Shown piece by piece: positions 8,485 through 17,006 of a stretch of DNA of 64,000 bases (positions are counted from its first letter, which is position 1; each line of letters opens with the position of its first letter). A program made the translations under genes and the position numbers. This DNA is from Pseudomonas paraglycinae (GTDB taxonomy: Bacteria > Pseudomonadota > Gammaproteobacteria > Pseudomonadales > Pseudomonadaceae), in NCBI RefSeq assembly GCF_021601625.1, contig NZ_BQHR01000004.1, positions 366,775 through 430,774 of the forward strand, in the 5' to 3' direction. Under the pieces are notes generated by a model. The model saw only the letters and a list, made by a program, of their open reading frames with translations, was not told the origin of the DNA and made no database searches.

Positions 8485-9387
8485 ATGCACAGAACAGGAA
8501 TGACCGAGCTGGAAGTGGTTCTGGCCGTGGCGCGCCGCAGCAGTTTTCGCGGCGCAGCACAGGAATTGGGCATGTCCACCACCGCCGTGAGCAGCGCGGT
8601 GGCCGGCCTGGAAGCACGCCTGAAAGTGCGCCTGTTCAATCGCTCCACGCGCAGCGTGGCCCTCACCGACATTGGGCAACGCTATGTGGCACGTATCGCC
8701 CCTGCGTTGGCGCAGATCAAAAGTGCCGGCGAAGAAGCCAGCCTCGGCCCCGATGAACCCAGCGGCACATTGCGCATCAATGCACCGCATGGCGCGGCCT
8801 ACCTGCTGTTGGATCCGCTATTGAAGCAGTACGCTCAGCGCTATCCCGAAGTGCGCATCGACATCGTCAGCGAATCAAGCATGGTCGACATCATCGCCGG
8901 TGGCTTCGACGCCGGGATCCGCCTGGCGGAGTCTGTGCCGCAAGACATGATTGCCGTGCCACTGTCAGGTGACATCCGGATGCTCGTGGTAGCAACGCCC
9001 GAGTACCTCGAACGCCACGGCGTGCCCGAGCATCCGCGAGATCTGCTTACCCACCAGAGCATCTGCATGCGCATGGCCCACGGTGGCCTCTACCAGTGGG
9101 AATTGGAGCGCGATGGCCAAAAGCTGCAGATGGATCTGCCGGTGCGCTTCGCCTCCAACGAGTTGCTGGCCATCAAACAGGCCGTGGTGTTGGGCCTTGG
9201 CATTGGTTTCATTTCCGAGTGGTTCATCCAAGAAGAACTGGCGAGCGGCGTCCTGGTGCCGGTGTTGATGCCATGGTGCCCGTCGTTTGGCGGGTTGAGG
9301 CTCTACTACTCGGGGCATCGCTTTGTGCCGGCGCGATTGCGCGCACTGATTGAACTGGCGCAAGAGTTGCGGCCCACGGTGGTTTGA
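8485..9387 (+). CDS. LysR-family regulator, divergent to the aldehyde dehydrogenase
   Basis: About 300 residues. The N-terminal winged HTH reads SFRGAAQELGMSTTAVSSAV, then LEARLKVRLFNRSTRSVALT. A type-2 periplasmic-binding-like effector domain follows (GTLRINAPHG, FDAGIRLAESV). The start at 8485 (MHRTGMTELE) is likely; ATG 8500 is possible but has a poorly placed ribosome site. The 123-bp divergent gap to the ALDH gene should contain its binding site. I did not find a perfect T-N11-A dyad there. Confidence 0.9.
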   Translation: MHRTGMTELEVVLAVARRSSFRGAAQELGMSTTAVSSAVAGLEARLKVRLFNRSTRSVALTDIGQRYVARIAPALAQIKSAGEEASLGPDEPSGTLRINAPHGAAYLLLDPLLKQYAQRYPEVRIDIVSESSMVDIIAGGFDAGIRLAESVPQDMIAVPLSGDIRMLVVATPEYLERHGVPEHPRDLLTHQSICMRMAHGGLYQWELERDGQKLQMDLPVRFASNELLAIKQAVVLGLGIGFISEWFIQEELASGVLVPVLMPWCPSFGGLRLYYSGHRFVPARLRALIELAQELRPTVV

Positions 9388-9448
9388 TAATATTCCGCCG
9401 CCTTTTTATCGTCCCCCCTTCGGCCAAAAAAACACCCATCAGAAAGGA

Positions 9449-9468
9449 CCGCTTTCGACCAAAAGCGG
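9449..9468. repeat. Island dyad repeat, degenerate copy 2
   Basis: CCGCTTT-CGACC-AAAAGCGG is a short hairpin made from the CGGCCAAAAGCGG end of the family. It lies between the LysR gene and the nuclease-like gene and is preceded by another fragment, TTCGGCCAAAAAAA, at 9419. Confidence 0.5.
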
Positions 9469-9686
9469 TGATCGCGGGTCTACAAAAGCAGGGGCTGTTT
9501 ACAGCGATTCCGGTTTACCCAGTGTGATGCGACTTCGCAAAACGCTTCATTGGCAAGGTCGAACGATCGACACAGCTCTAAACCAAGACTTGCATGATGC
9601 TAGCAGCATCAAATAGCCATTACATAAGAGCGTGATTTGCCTGATACTGCGCGCCGCAACTCAGCCTTATTCAGGGACCCACTCTC

Positions 9687-10826
9687 ATGGACGATTTTTT
9701 GCAAACCGTGGCTCTGCTGCGCGCGAGGTATCAACGCCCGGCAGACTTCAACCTCTTCTCCGTACTCCGCAGCGCGAGTGACGAGGTTCGGCTTCACTCG
9801 CGTTTCCTCGCCTTCTTGCTCGACCCAAAGGCAACCCACAATCAGGGAACAGCTCTACTGAATCTCCTGTTGAAGCGACTGGGCATCCAGGACTTCGATT
9901 CAGAGAATGCGATTGTCGAGGTCGAGTACCAGAACATCGACATCTTGGTCCGCAACCAATCCAAGCAGGCAGTGATCATCGAGAACAAGATCTACGCCGG
10001 CGATCAGGACGAACAGCTCTGGCGCTACCACCAGCGAATGCGGGCAGAAGGCTACGGCGAGATTTGGACCACGTATCTCACCCTGGATGGTTCCGAACCC
10101 AGTGAACAGAGTCGCAAGTCTCTGCCTGTAGTTCTTCTTAGCTACGAAGCTGAGATCATCGCTTGGTTGAAGGACTGTATTCCACTGGTTGCCCGCGAGC
10201 CCGGCGTGCGGGAAAGCGTTTTTCAGTACATCGAACTACTCCAAAAGCTGACATCCAGTGACCAGGGTGAAATCTACATGAGCAAGCTAAAAGAACAGAT
10301 CCTGCTGGGCGAGAATCTCTTCGTGATCGCCGACATCAACCATGCATTCAAGTCCGTACTGGCCGATCTACAGTTCGATATTTGGGAGCGCATGACGGCT
10401 TGCCAAGCGAGCCAATATCCGCAACTTGGCAAGCCCGAAATTTCGGCCACGAAGGAGGCGGTTTCCGCCTATTACAAGAAGGCCAAAAACAGTAAATACA
10501 TTGGCCTCACTTTCCCCTTCCCGTTTATGAATGGTGGCGTGTACATCGAACTCAACCACCGCCTCTACGTTGGCTACTACTGTGACGGTGAGCAGTTCCC
10601 GGAAGACCGGGAGCGCCTTTTGGCGCTGAGTCGAGAGATCGCACCCAACACTCGCAATTCGGGCAACCTGTTCTGGAAGTTCTCTAAGTTCAATGTGAAC
10701 CTACATGCCCCTTCCAATGAGGACCTGGCCCTCCTCCGAGATCCGGAGACGAGGGAGTCGATTGCCGTCAGCCTGATAGATGACGCTCACGAACTGTGGC
10801 AGCGCGCTTACCAGCAGTTCGCCTGA
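9687..10826 (+). CDS. PD-(D/E)XK nuclease-superfamily protein, orphan
   Basis: A 379-residue protein matching the PDDEXK_4-type pattern. It has HSRFLAFLLDPKATHNQG near residue 37, then the catalytic core: acidic residues in EYQNIDILV (about residue 90) and the E-x-K of IIENKIYAGDQDEQLWRYH (about residues 103-120). The C-terminal half is unrecognised, with an aromatic-rich patch (YIGLTFPFPFMNG). Proteins of this class are often found singly in islands and may act in phage defence or DNA processing. No methyltransferase, helicase or other partner is adjacent. The start has no strong ribosome site, but the conserved fold begins soon after it. Confidence 0.7.
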   Translation: MDDFLQTVALLRARYQRPADFNLFSVLRSASDEVRLHSRFLAFLLDPKATHNQGTALLNLLLKRLGIQDFDSENAIVEVEYQNIDILVRNQSKQAVIIENKIYAGDQDEQLWRYHQRMRAEGYGEIWTTYLTLDGSEPSEQSRKSLPVVLLSYEAEIIAWLKDCIPLVAREPGVRESVFQYIELLQKLTSSDQGEIYMSKLKEQILLGENLFVIADINHAFKSVLADLQFDIWERMTACQASQYPQLGKPEISATKEAVSAYYKKAKNSKYIGLTFPFPFMNGGVYIELNHRLYVGYYCDGEQFPEDRERLLALSREIAPNTRNSGNLFWKFSKFNVNLHAPSNEDLALLRDPETRESIAVSLIDDAHELWQRAYQQFA

Positions 10827-10831
10827 CCGCA

Positions 10832-10909
10832 TTTGGCCGATTTCTGCCACTGATCAGAGGCAGCTATGGGTCGGTTTCAACCGGTCGTGGAAGGCAGAAA
10901 TCGGCCAAA
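10832..10909. repeat. Island dyad repeat, copy 3 (full dyad)
   Basis: TTTGGCCGATTTCTGCC at 10832-10848 and its exact complement at 10893-10909 form a 17-bp perfect inverted repeat around a 44-bp centre containing a further CAGCTATGGGTCGG / CCGGTCGTGG part. GCGGACT follows. It sits just after the stop of the nuclease-like gene and could also act as a terminator-like structure. Confidence 0.75.
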
Positions 10910-11004
10910 AGCGGACTCTCACGATAGCTGCTTTTTGGACGCCAGCGCACGACGCGGCGTCTGACCCAAAATGGATCTCAGTCGCGCGCTAGCTGTCGAG
11001 AAAT

Positions 11005-11218
11005 TCAAACGACGAGTTTTAGCAGATTTTCCAACAGCTCTTTAAACTCAGCGCGATCTGTATAATTTTCCCGGTGCGTAGACCGGTGGAGGATCTGCTC
11101 AGCCGTCATCAACGGCCAGAGTTTGTCGATCACATCGTCCGCTTTGATGTTCTTATCTCAGAACCCAATCTCAACGACGGCTATTTTCTCCTGCTCTCGC
11201 GATTGCTTGACTCGTAGA
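11005..11218 (-). pseudogene. Remnant of an unidentified gene, 3' end
   Basis: Reading leftward, one frame encodes FNTLRVKQSREQEKIAVV..., is stopped by TGA at 11158-11160, and continues in the same frame for 50 codons (ADDVIDKLWPLMTAEQILH, RENYTDRAEFKELLENLLKL) to a stop at 11005. The amphipathic, charged composition looks like real protein, but there is no start and I do not recognise the family. It is best read as the decayed end of a gene. Confidence 0.4.
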
Positions 11219-11289
11219 GTGTTGAAGGAAGAGATTTGCAAAAAAATATTCGTCATTTACATGGACCTTCCAGCAGCAAAGGACGCTTG

Positions 11290-11895
11290 ATGAGAACCCC
11301 GCTACTCGCCCTTACCCTCGCAGCTCTATTGAGCGCATGCGCAATCCCTTACGAAACCCCGGAAGCCCGCGCCAATATTGAACGCGATCTGAAGCTCAGC
11401 GCAGACGAAATCGTCACTATCACCGAAACCAACTGGTGCTTATCTTCCTATGGTGATTTGCAAGTGTGCAGACCCAAGCAAGGCCTGGGTGTGCTGACCA
11501 AGAACAAGCTAGTGCTGGCCTTCTATAAGGGCGGCATCTACCAGCAAGCTGAAGTCATCAACGCCAGCGATGTGCAGTGTGCCCACCTGCAAAGTGGCAG
11601 AGCCGCAGCCGATACCTTCTACCTATTCAGTGAACGTTGGGCCGCCATGCTGGCGCCAATTACCGTGGGAGGTGCTTTGGCCCTCGACAAGAAAGCCCAG
11701 TTCCTGAGCGTGCTAGTGCCGCCAAACACTGAGAGCTTCACGGCTGCGCAAGGAAATTTTATTCAGGTCACCGATCGCAAGAATTACTCGGCTGTGGCGG
11801 TACCAGGTACCAAAACCTATGTAGGAACCAGCGAGAGTATTCGCCAGATTTTTAATCCGTGTACGCAGGGAAAGAATCGCTCAGCCGCATCCTAA
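11290..11895 (+). CDS. Putative lipoprotein, unknown function
   Basis: A 201-residue protein read from the ATG at 11290, where a lipoprotein signal begins (MRTPLLALTLAALLSAC). AAAGGA lies upstream. The mature part contains four further cysteines (NWCLS, LQVCR, VQCAH, FNPCTQ) that could form disulfides, plus a hydrophobic APITVGGALALD segment. I do not recognise a family. It is probably periplasmic-side membrane anchored. It stands alone, with repeats on both sides. Confidence 0.75.
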   Translation: MRTPLLALTLAALLSACAIPYETPEARANIERDLKLSADEIVTITETNWCLSSYGDLQVCRPKQGLGVLTKNKLVLAFYKGGIYQQAEVINASDVQCAHLQSGRAAADTFYLFSERWAAMLAPITVGGALALDKKAQFLSVLVPPNTESFTAAQGNFIQVTDRKNYSAVAVPGTKTYVGTSESIRQIFNPCTQGKNRSAAS

Positions 11896-12244
11896 GTCCT
11901 GACCTGTCCTGACCTTTCGAGTGAAACAGTCCCAGCAGCAATTGAAGCGCAAGTAGTTCAATGCAAGCCCGATGCGCCGGGCCTGTCGAGAGCCGACAGT
12001 CGGCTGCCGACAGTTACAGACACAATGAAAAAGAAGGGCTGCATTGGGTCGTTTTCTGCCTCTCGCGACGGGCAGAAAACGGCCAGAAGCGGACATCGTC
12101 TAAAGGAAGCCTTCGGACTAAAAGAAGGACTTTGTCTTAAAAAGCCGATAGGCTCATGTACTTATTATCAGTAAAAATCCAGGCGAAGGGACATGGCACT
12201 GTCTAAAGGCGATCAACAATGATCTGAAGGATGAAGATCGTTGT
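11896..12244. other. Intergenic region, no gene seen
   Basis: A 349-bp gap between converging genes. It contains a tandem CCTGACCTGTCCTGACC near 11898, a small GCCGACAGTCGGCTGCCGAC dyad near 11993 and island dyad copy 4 at 12050-12081. The rest is AT-rich. No convincing coding frame. Confidence 0.6.
12050..12081. repeat. Island dyad repeat, copy 4
   Basis: CGTTTTCTGCC, then TCTCGCGAC, then a complementary GGCAGAAAACG form a compact hairpin, followed by GCCAGAAGCGGACATC. The central TCGCGAC and the trailing AGAAGCGGAC are shared with copies 1 and 3. Confidence 0.7.
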
Positions 12245-13438
12245 TTAGGCACATTTGAGACGAGCGGGAAATCTTGCTACGAAACAAGTTCCCGATTCGA
12301 GTGTGGACACCACGCTCAGGTTGCCTCCGTGCGCAGTGGTAATTTGGGAGGCGATATAGAGTCCCAAGCCCAAGCCTTCACCACGTTGTCCAGCCTCTGA
12401 TCGGGTGAAAGGTTCAAACAGCAAGGGCGACAAGTGCGGCGGTATCGGGGGGCCTTGGTTGGTCACAGATATAACAATTTCGTCCACTTCAGTGTCGGCC
12501 TTAACAGTGATAGGCGACGCTAATGAGCCGTGGGTGACTGCGTTTCCCAACAAGTTGGAAAGCAACTGGCTGATACGCAGAGGGTCACAATAGACACCGG
12601 CCGGTATGTCTACCAACTCAATAAATGTAGCTCGAGGGTGCGAGATTTGAACCTCATTCAGAGTCAAACGTAGTGTGTTGCCCAGATCATCGACAAGTTG
12701 GCGTTTGATTGGAATTCCGCTCCCCATTCGACCCCGGGCAAAATCCAGCACGTTTTCGATCAGGTTTCCCATGCGTGTGGAGCTAGTACGAATGGCTGAA
12801 ATTAAGCTAAGCGATCTTTTGTCCGTTGTTTTGGTTTCCAGCAGATCGGCGCTCATACGAATGGCGCTCAATGGCGTGCGCAGATCATGCCCGAGTACGG
12901 CGACGAATTGCTCGCGCAACCTTCCGTGCTCCTGGGCATTAACTAACTCCGCTTGGGCAATCTCGAGATTATTCTGGGCATCGAGGCTCAACGCTATCAA
13001 TTGGGCGAAAAGCGTAAGTGTGTTGGCAATGGCCGGGTCATCGAGATGAGCAGGCACAGAGTCGATGGCACACAGTGTCCCAAAAAACTCGCCGTTTGCC
13101 TTTATGATCGGAATAGAAATATAGCTTTCCAATCCATAGGTTCTGGGCGTGTGATGCAGGGAAAAAACGGGATGTTCACTGGCGTGGCCAAAAATGACCG
13201 GTTTTCTGTGCTGCCGAATTTCATGGCAGATCGTTGACTCAAGCACCAGCTCGTCGCCAGGTTTCAAGCCGAACTCAATGGAGTCATCTACTGCGCACGC
13301 CACCCAGTTTTTTTCAGTGACCCTGGCGACAGCGGCGAACCGCATTCCAGTGACGTGCTTGACCATGCTCAATATCACCGGCACAGCTTTGATGCGGTGG
13401 ATAGCATTAATGTCTTGAGAGAACTCTTGGCTGGTCAT
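12245..13438 (-). CDS. GAF-domain sensor histidine kinase, orphan
   Basis: A 397-residue soluble kinase. Residues about 10-155 form a GAF domain (FAAVARVTEKNWVACAV, LESYISIPI, FGTLCAID). HisKA follows with the H-box VLGHDLRTPLSAIRMSADLL. HATPase_c follows with an N-box (LLSNLLGNAVTHG), then FEPFTR and the G-box GEGLGLGLYI. No membrane segment is seen. ATG 13438 is preferred to an in-frame TTG at 13453. No response regulator is nearby, so its partner must be elsewhere. It is similar in style to redox/bacteriophytochrome-associated GAF kinases, but the signal is unknown. Confidence 0.85.
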   Translation of the reverse strand: MTSQEFSQDINAIHRIKAVPVILSMVKHVTGMRFAAVARVTEKNWVACAVDDSIEFGLKPGDELVLESTICHEIRQHRKPVIFGHASEHPVFSLHHTPRTYGLESYISIPIIKANGEFFGTLCAIDSVPAHLDDPAIANTLTLFAQLIALSLDAQNNLEIAQAELVNAQEHGRLREQFVAVLGHDLRTPLSAIRMSADLLETKTTDKRSLSLISAIRTSSTRMGNLIENVLDFARGRMGSGIPIKRQLVDDLGNTLRLTLNEVQISHPRATFIELVDIPAGVYCDPLRISQLLSNLLGNAVTHGSLASPITVKADTEVDEIVISVTNQGPPIPPHLSPLLFEPFTRSEAGQRGEGLGLGLYIASQITTAHGGNLSVVSTLESGTCFVARFPARLKCA

Positions 13439-14069
13439 AGATCTGCGGTTCAAATGAGTGCGTTCAGAGAATATTCCTAATTATCTAACGTTTCCAATAA
13501 GCTATTTCATCAAGCTTCACGTCACTAGGGCCAAAACCAGCGAGTGTCATAACGGCCGCCTCCGGCGGTCGATGAAATGGACATCGACTTCGTGTTGACA
13601 TTCCTCCAATGACTATTTTTTGCCGCTTTCTACCCGTTACCGTGGCAGCTTTTGGCCGAATGCTGCCCTCCGCGACAGGCAGCAATCGTCGAATAGCGGC
13701 CGTTCTGGAATGGCAGGAAACGACCGATAACTGCCTTCGATATGCGACTTTCGCCCGTCAGTGGCTCGATTGCAAGAATATGGCGGAGAGCTGCAAAACC
13801 GCCTACGCTTATAGAATGATTCCTCGAACGCCTTGCCCATCTGGTGGTATAGAGCCGAGAGATCTGACTTCCTTTGACCGTCCGCTTAACCCCCACCCGG
13901 ACCAACCCGCGCCTATGGCCAGCAACTGCCCCCTGAGTCCGGTCCACACGACCAGCAGTACGGCGCAACGGGTAAAAGCCAGACCCAACCTGCCGTTCAA
14001 AAGCGACCGATGCCGCAGCACCTCTGGAAACGGGGGCGCTGTTCACGTTCTGTCATGAGGTCAATCCGT
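13439..14069. other. Intergenic region with degenerate repeats
   Basis: A 631-bp stretch between the kinase and a luciferase-like gene. 13618-13735 holds a composite copy of the island dyad. 13736-14050 can be read open on both strands, but neither frame looks like protein, and no ribosome site or family motif was found. Probably degraded sequence. Confidence 0.5.
13618..13735. repeat. Island dyad repeat, copy 5 (composite)
   Basis: Contains TTGCCGCTTTCTACCCG, GGCAGCTTTTGGCCGAA, then TGCTGCCCTCCGCGACAGGCAGCA (a hairpin around CCGCGAC) and GGCAGGAAACGACCGATAACTGCC. It looks like two partly deleted dyads side by side. Confidence 0.6.
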
Positions 14070-15053
14070 ATGTATCGGCCGAGCACGATTCCTTACCAGC
14101 AGCATCGAGGGTTCAGCCGAACCTTCACTCAGGGGCATTTGAGCCTTGGATTGTTCTTTCCCATGGAGGCGTTCGACGGGGACACTCCGAGCATGCTCAA
14201 CCAGGTCACACTGGCTAAAAAAGCCGAGGCGCTGGGCTTCTGCGCGCTCTGGTTTCGCGACGTGCCGCTTCGCGACCCTGGCTTCGGCGATGTCGGCCAA
14301 GTCTTCGACCCCTGGGTTTACCTGGGTTATATGGCCGCCCATACCTCGGAGATTGCACTTGGCACCGCCTCCATCGCCATCCCGCTGCACCATCCCCTGC
14401 ACACGGCCAAGGCGTCAGCCAGCGTCGATCAGTTGAGCACTGGTCGCTTGATTCTGGGGGTTGCTTCGGGAGATCGGCCAGTGGAGTTTTCGGCGTTTGG
14501 CGTCGATCCCGAAAGGCGTGGAGAGATCTTTCGAGAACACTACGAAGTGATTCGCCGCGCCCACAGCACCAGTTTTGAGCCCATCCACTGGAGCACTGGT
14601 GAAATGCAAGGCGCAGACCTGATTCCGAAACCTACCACCCAATTCATTCCAATGCTCGTGACCGGCAACAGTCGCCAGCCACTGGATTGGATCGCGCGTG
14701 AGAGCAACGGATGGATCAACTATCCACGCATTCCGAACATGCAGCGGCTGGTCGTGGAAGATTGGCGACTGGAGGTCACGAAACAATGTGGCTCTGTGTA
14801 CAAGCCCTTTACTCAGTCGCTGTACATCGATCTCGATGAAAATCCGTCAACGCCACCCACACGTATCCATTTGGGGTTCAGACTTGGACGTTACCATCTA
14901 CGATTTTTGCTGGAGTCGCTTGAGGAAATCGGCGTGGACCACGTCATTCTCAATCTCAAATATGGCAAGCGCCCTGCGGCGGAGGTTATCGAGGAATTGG
15001 GTACGCACATCGTTGCGCAGTTCGGAGTGCAGCCGCGTCAGGCAGCGCATTGA
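14070..15053 (+). CDS. Luciferase-like (LLM-class) oxidoreductase
   Basis: A 327-residue flavin-dependent monooxygenase-like protein of the TIGR03571 type. The recognisable order is SLGLFFPMEAF, ALWFRDVPLRDPGFGD, FDPWVYLGYMA, IALGTASIAIPLHHPLHTAK, LILGVASGDRPVEF and FGVDPERRGEIFREH. Family members resemble bacterial luciferase alpha chain (F420 or FMN binding TIM barrel). ATG 14070 has GAGGT 8 nt upstream; ATGs at 14055 and 14010 are alternatives. It stands alone in the island and its substrate cannot be inferred. Confidence 0.85.
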   Translation: MYRPSTIPYQQHRGFSRTFTQGHLSLGLFFPMEAFDGDTPSMLNQVTLAKKAEALGFCALWFRDVPLRDPGFGDVGQVFDPWVYLGYMAAHTSEIALGTASIAIPLHHPLHTAKASASVDQLSTGRLILGVASGDRPVEFSAFGVDPERRGEIFREHYEVIRRAHSTSFEPIHWSTGEMQGADLIPKPTTQFIPMLVTGNSRQPLDWIARESNGWINYPRIPNMQRLVVEDWRLEVTKQCGSVYKPFTQSLYIDLDENPSTPPTRIHLGFRLGRYHLRFLLESLEEIGVDHVILNLKYGKRPAAEVIEELGTHIVAQFGVQPRQAAH

Positions 15054-15082
15054 ACATCGGTCACTGCTACGCCGACGAATGC

Positions 15083-15289
15083 TCACTTGACGAAACCATA
15101 AAGTGTCACGGCGCGGATGACCTCCGGTTCTATATCAATGATGGAGATCTTCGCGCCATGAGCGACCGGTGCCCGGCAAACAATCTACCCTACCCAGCCT
15201 AAACCCGTGATGAGCACGTTGCCTTGCAGATTCTGTGCGGCTTCCACGCCGTCCATGGACACGATTTGCGCGCGTATCCTTTCAGGGTA
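15083..15289 (-). pseudogene. Fragment of a Kef/TrkA-type RCK (NAD-binding) domain
   Basis: Reading leftward the frame gives RAQIVSMDGVEAAQNLQG, NVLITGLGWVG, a TAG at 15185-15187, then VCRAPVAHGAKISIIDIEP and VTLYGFVK to a TGA. This matches the start of the Rossmann fold in glutathione-regulated K+ efflux proteins (GFGRFGQ...L..HG..I...D.DP...). The TAG sits where Gln is usual (a C-to-T change). Both ends are missing, so this is debris of a larger transporter gene. Its upstream end overlaps the 3' end of the monooxygenase gene. Confidence 0.55.
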
Positions 15290-15581
15290 GCTTGGCCGCA
15301 AGGACGTCAACCTTCTCGATTGATGGCGGTTCGGCAAACAGCTCGGCAGCGTTTGCCATAAGCGCCGCCGCGACCTTGCCCGAAAGATGAGCCTGCCGGC
15401 CCGCTTCATCCGGGAATGCGTCAAAGATGCCAAAGGTAGACGGCCCCAAGCGGATTCCAAACCAGGCTGTAGTGGCTGGCTCCTCCTCCACTAAAGGAAG
15501 GCCGCTCAAGAGAAAGCGCTCCACCTCTTTCTCTTTCCCAGGTTTTGCTTCCAGACGAACGAACAACGCTACTTTGACCAT
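15282..15581 (-). CDS. Antibiotic-biosynthesis-monooxygenase (ABM/YgiN-type) domain protein
   Basis: A 99-residue single ABM domain: VKVALFVRLEAKPGKEKEVERF at the start, a central ATTAWFGIRLGPSTFGIFD, and DEAGRQAHLSGKVA. It is a small ferredoxin-like dimer, usually a quinol monooxygenase or stress protein. AGGAG lies 7 nt before the ATG. No partner gene adjoins it; downstream lies a Kef-type fragment. Kef systems respond to electrophiles and are often paired with quinone-handling proteins, but that link is speculative here. Confidence 0.85.
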   Translation of the reverse strand: MVKVALFVRLEAKPGKEKEVERFLLSGLPLVEEEPATTAWFGIRLGPSTFGIFDAFPDEAGRQAHLSGKVAAALMANAAELFAEPPSIEKVDVLAAKLP

Positions 15582-15807
15582 GACGTGGCTCCTGTTGTTA
15601 CGATGCGGCTGGTGCTATCTGGTCGCAATAGCTAAAAGGGGCATCCGGCAATTAACTATGGTCGACGACACCAGGATTACAAACCCAAAGAGACCAAGGG
15701 TAGCGTCGCATGTCGCTTGGACACTGAGAATGACGTAGTAGGCAGCGCGCAAACCGCAGACCAGCCGCTTGATCACTTTTCCCGAGCTGTGGCCTGATAA
15801 TCAAGAC

Positions 15808-16908
15808 TCAACGATATCTGAAATTCAGGAGAACATAACAAATCATGGTGACTGTCAAGCCGACCAATATGTACTCGACACGCGGTAGAAATATAACTAA
15901 CCCACCTAAAAAAAACACGATCAAGGTGTTTTGCAGTATGTATTTCCTTATTCGACTCACAGCTATGAAATAGCCATATTGCTTCCCCAGGAAAAACAAG
16001 ACCATGCCGGTGATCGACATAATCTGGAAATCGCGCATCGCAATGTCGTTCAGGATCGCATGCCTGATCAAATTTGCCAGAAGTGCCAGCCCCATAAAAA
16101 GAAAAAGGTGCGAGTAGATTAAGGCGTGCCCACTCATACTGCTTTGATGTTTGTTCAATAAGTAAAAACTATCAAAGTAGATCCACCAGATACTGCAAAT
16201 CATGATGAATCCGGTGATGGCCGCCATCACATTGTAATAACCCCATTGAATGTTAGATAAGCCTCCGGAAAGGCTAATAATTGACTCCCCCAATAAGATT
16301 AGGGTGAGTAGGCCTATGCGCTCAACCAAGTGCTCTGTGTGTGCTGGCAACGGTTTTAATTTAGTCCAGAAAAATACAGGAAACAGAATATCAAGAACAA
16401 TCCCAATATAAGCAACAAGGTAACGCAAGGGCGGGTCAAAAATAACGGATGAAAGGCTAATAACTGCGCTAACTAATAGGGCGAAGCCGAGCCTTGAGGA
16501 AAGTTCGCCGCGAGAATCGAGTTTACTAATGGAGGAAATATACATGACACTGATGATCGCACGTATACCAAAATAGCAGGCAATAATAAGCGGGTAGTTC
16601 ACTTCCAGGTCTTCCCCGATCCGTGCCGACAGCACAATGAGCAGGAGCATTATGAATAATGTTGCCAAACGGTGAAGATTGCTGTCTGTATCGAACCTGT
16701 TGGAGTAAATCGTGTGACTGGACCAGATCCACCACAACGGTACAAAAAGCAGTAAGAATGTCCATAATTGCTTATGTTCAAAGTGCCCGTCATGAACATG
16801 TCCGAGAGTGTGCGTAACCTGGCCTATCGTAACAACGAAAGTCAGGTCAAAAAACAACTCCAACCATGTGGCGTGTCGATTTTCTTCATAATACTTCAAA
16901 GATTTCAT
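15808..16908 (-). CDS. ltrA: Low-temperature-requirement A (LtrA) family membrane protein
   Basis: A 366-residue protein with about ten hydrophobic helices and the LtrA N-terminal signature (HATWLELFFDLTFVVTIGQV, residues 12-31). Later motifs include WWIWSSHTIYSNRFDTDS, LIERIGL-like VERIGLLTLILLGESIISL and the IYSHLFLFMGLALLA segment. The family function is unclear; it was named from a Listeria cold-growth mutant. Codon use is visibly AT-richer than the neighbours, suggesting separate acquisition. It lies upstream of, and on the same strand as, the monooxygenase gene but 226 bp away. Confidence 0.85.
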   Translation of the reverse strand: MKSLKYYEENRHATWLELFFDLTFVVTIGQVTHTLGHVHDGHFEHKQLWTFLLLFVPLWWIWSSHTIYSNRFDTDSNLHRLATLFIMLLLIVLSARIGEDLEVNYPLIIACYFGIRAIISVMYISSISKLDSRGELSSRLGFALLVSAVISLSSVIFDPPLRYLVAYIGIVLDILFPVFFWTKLKPLPAHTEHLVERIGLLTLILLGESIISLSGGLSNIQWGYYNVMAAITGFIMICSIWWIYFDSFYLLNKHQSSMSGHALIYSHLFLFMGLALLANLIRHAILNDIAMRDFQIMSITGMVLFFLGKQYGYFIAVSRIRKYILQNTLIVFFLGGLVIFLPRVEYILVGLTVTMICYVLLNFRYR

Positions 16909-17006
16909 TAGTTGCCGGCTCCGTGTCCACCTCTTTAATGTAAAAGGAAGCTAACGTTGGTTTTTCCTCGGCTCCGATGTGGGTGATGCCAAGCCGATTT
17001 GGCTCT

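Larger units (their letters stand above)
10827..11289. other. Intergenic region with dyad repeat and gene remnant
   Basis: A 463-bp gap. It contains the best copy of the island dyad (10832-10909) and, on the minus strand, a broken coding remnant (11005-11218). The last 70 bp should carry the promoter of the lipoprotein gene; AAAGGA at 11279-11284 is its ribosome site. Confidence 0.6.

Noticed and set aside
11881-12096. 71-codon leftward frame downstream of the lipoprotein gene
   Set aside because: It reads through the island dyad repeat and has random-looking composition.
13609-14058. 149-codon rightward frame between the kinase and luciferase-like genes
   Set aside because: It spans the degenerate repeat copy, has no ribosome site and no protein-like pattern.
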